Positions 54,901 to 64,000 of a stretch of DNA of 64,000 bases are shown here, piece by piece. The stretch's first letter is position 1; every line of letters begins with the position of its first letter. The DNA is taken from assembly GCF_040500475.1 (NCBI RefSeq), contig NZ_CP159358.1:2914001-2978000 (forward strand), in the 5' to 3' direction. Position numbers and translations under genes: made by a program. The notes below the pieces were generated by a model that saw nothing but the letters and a program-made list of their open reading frames with translations, had not been told where the DNA came from and ran no database searches. This stretch comes from Bacillus sp. Bos-x628. GTDB lineage: Bacteria; Bacillota; Bacilli; Bacillales; Bacillaceae.

Positions 54901-57900
54901 GTGTCAGTAAACGAGCTAAAACGGTGCTTCAAGCGAAGCCAAAGTATATGTAACGAAAGGAGGACGTTAGATGTCGAGATTAAAACAATTAGAGGCGCAA
55001 CTTTCGTTCGAGAAGCGGAAGGCCGCCCAGCTTTGCGCATTAAATGAGATTATGCCGGAAGGCGGAGAGAAGAAAACACAGACCCAGTTAGCAGAGGAGT
55101 TAGGGATGTCGCGGATGGGGTTGTATCGTTGGCGCACACAAGATCCGGTGTTCATTGAATATATGAACTTACTTGCTGACGACATGTTGTCGAGTCATAG
55201 ATCGGAGGTTTACGGCCAACTACTAAAATTAATCAAAGGCTCTCAACCATCGGTTAAAGCGATTGACTTATTTATGAAACGTTTTGGTTTATTAACCGAG
55301 AAACAAGTTATCACCGACAACACGACCGAAAGTCAATCAAGCGCGGATATCTTAAAAGAAGCAGAATTGCTAGATAGCATTTTGGAGGATGATTAAGCGA
55401 TGGGTTTTACGGACTTATTTAAACACCACAACCACGAACCCGACGACGGAACACATACGAAGACATACGGCATTATCAGACCCGGCGCGCAGTTTCCTCC
55501 GTCAGATTCTATCGAACGATTAGCAAAATATCGGCGCATGAAAAAGCTATTTGAAGGACGCCCGCGAGACGTCTACGAACGGGCAACCGAGTTATTAAAA
55601 GAATCGCCCCAAGCGGAGCAATTAAAGAAGTTATATATTGCGGTCAATCTTGCTGACATTCTCGTCACGAAGCCGGCTGATTTACTCGTCGGTGAGCCGG
55701 TGCAGTTTGAGAGCGGCCTACCTGACGATAGTGAAGAGCAAAAGGCGCTGAATAGGTACGTTGAGGATAACGATATTAACCAGCTTCTGCACGAAAGTGC
55801 GACGGCTAACGGTTTCCGCGGGGATTCGTGGTTCAAGGTTCGATATGGCTACCGTCAAGATTTCACCGAAGTCGAAAAACTCGGATTACCAGTTCCGGTA
55901 GATACCGAAATGGAAGCGATCATTGAACACGTTAGCGCCGGAGCAGTATTTCCGGAGTTCAGTGTCGGGAATGTAAAGAAATTAAAAGCGGTCAATATTG
56001 CGCAGGTTGAATGGGTTGAGACGGAGAAGACGGAGATCCCGTTTTTAAACGTTGAGCGTCATGTACCTGGCTATATCCTTTATTCGCGCTACCGTTTGTA
56101 CGAAAACGGCTTGGATACGTCAACAGGAACGCCAATCCCAGTATTTAAGATCGGGAAACGAGTACCAACAGGACGCGAAGAGGATATCGAAGAAACACAC
56201 TTACCGCATATCCCAGTTTTCCATGTTCCGTACAAGTCGATTGACGACGAGTTCTTCGGAATTGGCGGATTGGAAAAGTTAGAAACGACTTTTGCCGCGA
56301 TTAATGACCGCCTAGTGCAGATTGATTATATTCTGTGGAAACACAGCGACCCTACAGCGTATGGACCGGAGATACAGGGCGAAGGCGATACGGTTAAATT
56401 CGGCGGTGCTTATATTCCGGTAACTAAGGAAGACCATACGCCGGGCTATATGGTATGGCAAGCGCAATTAGACGCTGCATTTAAAGAACTTGATATTCTG
56501 TTAAGCCACGTATTTATGATGTCGGAGACGCCGCAGTGGTTGTTCGGAACGACGATGTCCGGTGATAACTCCGGTGGAACCGGAACATCACATACGGACG
56601 GAGCGGCAATCAAAGCACGATTCATGCCGATTCTCTCGAAAGTGAAGCGTATTAGAGCGCATTATGATAAAGCAATCCGAGACGCCTTATGGACGTGTAT
56701 GCTCCTCGAAAAAGCGGTCAGAAGAATCGACATAAAAGAAGCTGTTTATCCGAGAGCTGTTTGGAATGACGGCATACCTCGTAACGAAAAAGAACTTGCG
56801 GAAATCATGCAGATTAGAACGGCAGGCAAGCCGACCCTTGACGTTAAGGGCGCAATTAAGGCGATGGATGACGTCGATGACGAAAAAGCGGACGAGATCA
56901 TTCGCCGCATCGAAGAGGACGAAAAATCAGCAAGCGGCTTCGTAGATTCTTCCCTTTTTAATGAGCAGAAAACGCAAATGCCGGAATCCGAGGACGATGA
57001 GTAATGGCGAAAGTACCGGCGCCTAACTACGATTATCAAACGAATCAACTTGCCGGCTATTATCGCACCGCCATTAAAGACATACTCGCAGTACTTGACC
57101 GCGTTGATATTTCTGATTTTCGCAGAGCCAATGCGCTCACTACGTTGCAGTCGATCAGCCGCATCCTGTCAGATCTCGACGAAAAGTCAGCGAAATGGGT
57201 AAACGAAAATGTACCGTTGGCGGCTAGAGAGGGCGTCATCAATACACTTGTCGCACTCAAAGTCGCAGACACAGTTGCACAAGCGACACTAATCGCAAAG
57301 TTTAACGAACTCAACGAAGCAATGGTTGCGGCGGCAATAGCGGACACACAAGCCGATCTATTAGCCGTCACGCAAAACGTTAACCGGAAAACTAAGACTG
57401 CGGTTAGGCGGGCAGTCTCCGAATCAATTAAGTACAATATGGCGGCTGGTTCAAACGGTCGCAGGACGATCAGAGACGATATAAAGAAACGTCTAAGAGA
57501 GTCAGTAGTAACCGGTATCGTGGACGCAAAAGGGCGTCGGTGGAAACCGGAAGTATACGCCGATATGGTGACACGTACAAAAATGATGCAGACATACCGC
57601 GAAGCAACGAGCAATGAAGCCGTTAGTCGCGGCGTTTTGTATGCGCAAATATCATCGCACGGAGCAAAAGACGCTTGTCGAGGGCACGAAGGCGAAATCA
57701 TAAAATTGACGCCGGAAGCGCCGGGGGATTTTAAGACATACGAGGAGCTACAAGCGACGGGCGAAATATTTCATCCACGGTGCAGACACGTTTATTCTCC
57801 GATTAGAGATGTCGGTTTATTGTCCGAACGTTAAGACGTTAAACTAAACGGTTGTTTTATCTAATAGGCGACGGCCTTAAAACGGATGGAGGACGTTATG

Positions 57901-60900
57901 TTTTTAAAACAATTTATGCCGTTATTTGACGCAGATGATCAAGCAGGAGGCGGGCAAGACGAGCAACAAACGCCGGAACAACCCAAAGATGATCAGCCGA
58001 AAAAGATCGAGCTTACGCAAGATGAGCTGGATGCGCTGATTACAAAACGCATCAGTCGCGTTGAATCTAAATACGCAGATTACGGAAAGTTAAAAGAGCG
58101 GGTAGAAGCGTTTGAGAAAGCGGAGCAAGAAAAGGCAGATGCAGAACTAACGGAACTTGATCGACTCAAAAAGGAACTCGAAGCTAAATCGGAGACGGAA
58201 CAGTCGCTGGCGAAACAGATCGAGGAGCTTAAAAAGGCGAGCGACCAAGAAAAAATCACAAACGAATTTATTAAGAAAGCTACGTCGGCAAATATCGCCT
58301 ATATTGATGATGCACTTCGCTTGGCTGATCTTAGCGGCGTATCTATTGAAGATGGAAAAGTTGTCGGAGTTGATGACGTAGTTAAATCGTTGGCCGAAGA
58401 GAAACCGTTCCTTATTGCACAAAAGCCAAAGCCTATCGGTCAAAGTACAAACAGAGCGACAGATACATCGGAAAAAACACCAGAACAGATTATTGCGGCG
58501 GCAGAAGAAAAAGCACGTACAAGTGGTCGTATGGAAGATCGTGCTGCGGTAGCAATTTTAAAAAGACAGTTAAGAAAATAAGGCGCCTTTATAAGGTGTC
58601 TTTTTTATAAAAACAAATGAGGAGGACATATTTTATGTCACAAATTTTTTCTAAAGATTTAATCGGTAAAACGGAGTCAGTCCAAGATGAATTACTACTT
58701 TTAAATCCGCATCAAACACCTTTAATCGCAATGCTTGGATTTTCTAATCCAGTTACGCAAACCGAGCACCAATGGTTTGAGGATGAAATGTTTGCGTACG
58801 AAGGGAGTATTACCGAAGCAGCAGAAGCAACGGCGACTAAGCTTAAGGTGTCATCAGTAGAACCATTTCGTGCCGGCCATGTAATTAAACTGGGCGAAGA
58901 ACTAGCATTAGTTACGGCGGTAAGTAAATCCGCAAAAGAATTGACGGTAGTGCGAGGCTACGCCAATACGACTGCGGCGGCAATTAACGCTAACGATAAA
59001 GTCGATGTGCAATTCGTAGAAGGGTCCGAGGGCGCTGATGCGAGACAGGGTCGCTACAAACCACGTAAGCGCGTGTCTAACATTGCGCAAATCTTTGACG
59101 AAACTGTTGAAATTTCCGGTACTGCTGCGGCTGTTGCAAATCACGGCATCACAGATTTATACGAATACGAAAAACAGAAAAAACAACTCGAACTAGCTCT
59201 TCAAATGGAAAAGGCGTTCATCGGAGGTATTCGTTATGAGAACGGCTTGGTGCGTCAGATGGACGGCATCCGCAGCTTCATTAAAACTAACGTTACTGAT
59301 CTTGCGGGCCAAGAGCTCTCATTGGAGGCGATCAATGACGCAGTTCAGTCTATCTATACTAAGGGTGGTTTCAAATCCGGTGGTCAGTACGAAATCATCG
59401 TGCCAGCTAAGCAAAAACGCATTATTTCTAAGTTCGATGAGACGCTTGTTCGTCTGAATCAAGGTGAGGTAAAACGAGGAACTGTCGTTAACTTCTTGAC
59501 GACGGATTTTGGCGAGTTCCCAGTATCTATCAACGACAACTTGGCTGCTGACGAAGTGCTTATCGTTGATAAAAACCGTATCGCAATTCGTCCTTTACAG
59601 AATCGCGATATGAGCCATGAGTACCTCGGCAAAAAAGGCGACTACTTCCAAGGCATGCTTGTCGGTGAGTACACGCTTGAATTCCTTCAAGAACCGGCTC
59701 ACGCACGTATCAAAGGCGCTAAGTAATCACGGCCCGCACCCGCGGGCTTTACTTTTTTGATAGAACGGAGGTAATGCGGACTTGGCAACGTATGAGTCAC
59801 GATTTAAAGAGTTAACGTTTTATGTCGGAGGATTGCCACGAAAGTTTTCAGACGGTGTCTACACGACAACTGATTCGGACGAGATCGAAGTACTAACCAC
59901 ACTCGTTGACGTCGTGTGCACGGCTGAAGACGAGCCAAAATCGGAGGATAAACCGAAACAGGCGTCAGCTAAAAAGCCCGCCCGTAAGTCCTCCGTAAAA
60001 TAACAGGAGGTGGGGCTATTGGCAATTACGGTCGAAGGCGCAAACGACTACATCAATACGATGTTAGTAGATACCGAGGATTGGCTAGCCGCGGATGAGG
60101 CGAAGAAGGAGCGGTTATTGAATCGAGCTTTCGGAACCCTGAAACGCGTTTACCCTAAGTACGTCATACCTGACAAGGCAGTTTACGAGTTTGTTAACGT
60201 CTTAGCTATCGCGTACAACGATACTAACCGTCTCAATAAGCACGGTATTTCTTCGTACTCCATTACCGGAGTTGCTGCCTTTAATTATAAGGATACGCTA
60301 CGCAGTGAGGACGAGGACCTCATACCTAAAGCGTCAATCACAGCTATCGAAGAAGAAAACGGAGTTAATATCGGTGGCAGGCGAATCCGAAGGACGGTGC
60401 TGTAAATGGCGATTATACCTATGCGTCAAACAATTACGGTTAAACGCCCATCCGATGAGCTTGACGTTTGGGGAAATCCGGCTGGAGTCGAAGAAATTAC
60501 GCTTAAATGTCGGATTGACGAGGGGTCTACCGCAGTTAAATCACGCAATAATGGCGTCATTAGATCTGAAGAAGCTGTCGCATCAGCTCGTATAATACTA
60601 GACCGCCTAGCCGACGTACGTTATACCGACGTCGTCTCTTTTACGAATGAACTCGGCGAAACTATCGAGAAAAGACCGAAGGAAATCAACGTTAAGAGAC
60701 ATATCGACGGTAAAGCCTTACTGACGGAGGTGTATCTATGAGTTTTACGATTGATGCGAGTAGTTTTATAGCGGGCATTAACAACGCCAGTCATGGGGCA
60801 ATCGAAGGAGCGGTGCAGGCGTTAGGAGACGCGGGAGATGACCTCGCTAGGGTAGCGCAGAACATAGCGCCAATTGATAAGGGAACGTTACGTGCTAGCG

Positions 60901-63900
60901 TCAAAAAGAAATTCAAATTAATGCCGAGAAAAGCGTCCGTTGACGTCTCGTTTAGGGCGGTTGAGGACGGATTTAATTACGCCATTTGGACGCATGAGAT
61001 GGAATATAAGCTAGGCCCGACATCTTCTAGCGCTGGTGGCATTGATGGATATGAAGTCGGTAACAAGTACCTAGAGCGCCCGCTAAGGGGTAACGCCGAT
61101 AAGTATTTGCGTTGGATTGCGGAAGGTACTAGGAGGGGGCTGACTTAATGCGTGTGGGCGAGCTTATCGGTTTTATAAAGGCGCGGGTCGACGGTACTTA
61201 TTACGCAAATAAGTTCCCAGTAGATAGTAAAGGCACCGTCATCTCGGTTAAATTAACAGGGGGATTTCCAACGTCTAAATACACCGGCTTAAAACGTCCG
61301 TCTTTTCAGTTGCTCGTCCGCGGCGAACCAAGAGACGGTGCTGGGGCGGAAGAAAAAGCGTTTGAGCTTTACGATGCACTTACGAACCTGACTGAAGTAC
61401 AAGTGGGCGACAGTTCAATCGTTCAGATGCGCTGTACTAACTCGACGCCCTTGTATATAGGCGATGACGAATCAGATCGTCCAATATATTCATTAAATTT
61501 TGATTGCGTAGAGCGTCCTTAGGGGCGCTTTTTATTTTGCGCAAAATAAAGGAGGAAAATAGATGGCAGCAGGAAAACGAGGAATTGACGTTCCTATCGG
61601 CCCAGCGATCGTGGAATATGGCGAGGGTTCCGATCTAGTTAGGTTTGATATCACTAAAGGCGGTATCGTCTTTAAGGCGGAGACGTCTATCCAAGACACA
61701 ACGGTCGATCAGTACGGCGACACGCCGGTCAAGTCAACGATGAAGGGGCGCAATGCGGAAGTTACTGTACCTTTTGCGCTACACGACCTAGAAAGGTTAG
61801 CCGCGGCAATGCCGAACAGCAAACTCATTAAAGACAGTGCTGACCCAGCAAAAATGAAGCTTGAAGTATCTGGGCAAGCCGGATTTGATATGTTGGCGGC
61901 GGCAAAGCCACTTGTCATTAAACCGACGGCACCCGGCACAACGCCAAACGACTACATCACGATTCCACTTGCGGGCGCTATGTCAGACCCGGAATTTACG
62001 TACAACTCGGACGATGAGCGTATCGCTAATCTGACGTTTAAAGCATATCCGGACACAGATAACGATGGGCTTCTTTACATCATGGGCGACGAAACGGTGG
62101 AATAAAACGGAAGGCATCGCTTGACGGCGGTGTCTTTTTATTTTGAAAGGAGGTTACGCAATGAGCTTATTTGGTATCGGCGCAAAAAAGGTATCAAGCG
62201 AACTTACACTCGGCGATAGAACGGTCCAAGTACCGAAGTTAACGCCGGTCAAATGGAAGGAATTATTCGAGGTGGTCGATCGCTTGCCGCATTTATTTTT
62301 TACGGTTTTAAGTACGAGCGGGCAGGAAGACTTTGCATCAACGCTAGTTGCGGCGGTTAAGTTGGCGATGGATGAAGTCGCTAAGATTGTCGCTGTGCTT
62401 TCTGGTTTGGACGAAGATTACGTACTAGAAAACGTAGGTACTGACGAGATTGTCGACTTTTTGATCGCGGTCGTTGAGAAGAATCGCCTGCAATCCGTAG
62501 CAAAAAACCTGCGGAGCCTTCTTCCGAAAGAACCGACGCAGTAAGGCAAGCGGAGGAAGGCGAGTACACAATCGACGACTACTTAATAGATGCGGCGACC
62601 CTACTTGGCGTCACACAGCGGCAGATAGAAAACGATTATTACATGGTCGACATTCCGAAATTCTTGCGAGCAAAGACAAAATCTAACGCAATTGAACAAC
62701 TATCCATGATTTCGGTGCTTGTCGGAACTGAAGGGCGCGCAATGGAAGACCGCGAGTATCAACGTCTTGTAAAAGATCTACGTAAACAAGCCGGCTACGT
62801 TGACCGCGAGGAGTTTGACCGCGAAAAGTTCGAGCAATTGCGGAACTTCTTTAAATAACGTAGGAAAGGAGGAAATCTATTGGCGGGTGTATCAGTAGGC
62901 GAAATTACAGCGACACTAACGCTACAATCAAGCCAATTCAGCGCCAGCGTAGCGCAAGCTCAAGCACAGATGCAACAGATGGGCAACTCGGCTAAGTCGT
63001 TAAGTTCGCAAATGGGCCTTATCCAAAAAGCGTCGTTGGCCGTTGGAGGCGCAGTCGTCGCTGGCATTGGCGTATCAGCAAAGGCGGCCGCAACGTTTGA
63101 GCAACAAATGAGCGCTGTAAAGGCGGTATCTGGCGCCACGGCAGGCGAGATGAAAACGTTGACCGACCTCGCAATTAAGCTGGGCGAATCGACGTCTTTT
63201 AGTGCGACCGAAACGGCGCAGGCGACCGAGGAGCTAGTAAAAGCGGGCGTTTCGACTAAGGACATCATAAACGGCGGTCTAGCGGGCGCACTTGATCTAG
63301 CGGCGGCGGGCAATCTAAACCTCGCAGATGCAGCCGAGATCGCCAGCACGGCGCTAAACGCGTTCAAAGCCGACAGTCTATCGGTATCAAAAGCGGCTGA
63401 CATACTCGCAGGTGCGGCAAATGCTTCGGCGACAGACGTAGGTGAATTAAAATACGGATTGTCACAAGTATCAGCGGTCGCTTCCGGAATAGGGATGTCG
63501 TTTAAAGATACGGCGACGGCACTGGCGGTATTTGCGCAAAACGGTGTAAAAGGGTCGGACGCTGGTACGTCACTTAAAACGATGTTATCGCGATTAGAAC
63601 CACAGACGAAGGCGCAAAGGGAAGAAATGATGGAGCTCGGTCTTATAACGTCCGACGGTACTAATAAATTCTTTGACCAAGCCGGCTCTCTTAAAGACTT
63701 GTCTTCTATTGCGGGCATTCTTCAAAACGCATTTAAAGGACTAACCGATCAGCAACGTCAATCTTCGCTACAGACGCTATTCGGGTCCGATGCGGTTCGT
63801 GCTGGTACGGTTTTATATAAAGAGGGCGCTAAGGGAGTCGAAGAAATGGCGGCGGCCATGTCGAAAGTAACTGCGGCAGATACGGCGAAGATAAAACTCG

Positions 63901-64000
63901 ATAACTTCCTCGGTTCCGTCGAAGAATTCAAAGGTGCGCTCGAAACGCTCGGCATTAAGCTTGGAAACGAGTTCTTGCCGCATTTACGAAAAATAGTCGA

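Overview
The window joins a Bacillus chromosome (about 1-11,700) to most of a large temperate siphophage-type prophage (about 11,700-64,000, running off the right edge). Host assignment rests on gene order and gene content: chemoreceptor genes, then yulF, yubA and uppP (yubB), as in the B. subtilis mcp/tlp neighbourhood. A lone bioB under a perfect BirA-type palindrome and an LXG toxin locus also fit a B. subtilis/pumilus-group bacillus. The species cannot be fixed from the sequence.

Chromosomal part: end of one methyl-accepting chemotaxis gene and a complete second one; oxidoreductase yulF; a decayed membrane gene; yubA; uppP; bioB with its operator; a small secreted protein; a scrap of a defective-phage lysis cassette (XhlA-like protein and a broken amidase tail); an LXG polymorphic toxin with an Imm50-like immunity gene; and a small winged-helix gene. 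A promoter-terminator pair (11,445-11,583) next to the junction may make a ~100-nt RNA. The junction is the 3' part of a tRNA-Ala(GGC)-like gene on the minus strand, so the intact tRNA should lie beyond the right end.

Prophage left half (12-46 kb): small early genes, helicase loader, DnaB-type helicase and a primase without zinc ligands. Then comes a lysis-lysogeny switch with two Xre regulators divergent from a 388-aa AimR-like receptor and an overlapping 45-aa AimP-like pre-peptide. This looks like an arbitrium system whose signal ends in VGG rather than the usual GA. It is followed by a sigma-like regulator, ssDNA-binding protein, family A DNA polymerase, PD-(D/E)XK and RuvC-like nucleases, nrdI/nrdE/nrdF (nrdE split by a group I intron carrying an HNH endonuclease), dUTPase, ThyX, dNMP kinase, a 5mC methyltransferase, an HsdM-like protein and late regulators. 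A 33-bp bipartite element, TGTCCCGATT-N9-CAYATGCGACTGTA, precedes three gene blocks and is the best candidate for a phage-specific promoter or operator.

Prophage right half (46-64 kb): an AT-rich two-gene moron sits inside a terminator, flanked by 17-bp direct repeats. Next are a minus-strand run of small genes, an Xre regulator with a GCGTTAT-repeat operator, 1.1 kb of non-coding DNA, an oversized tRNA-like RNA, tRNA-Trp and a short tyrosine recombinase. The packaging, head and tail genes follow in SPP1-like order: terL, terS, portal, MuF, scaffold, capsid, connectors, tail tube, tail chaperone with a canonical -1 slippery site, and a partial tape measure. Three genes have breaks that one added base in a homopolymer would repair, so some apparent pseudogenes may be sequencing errors.
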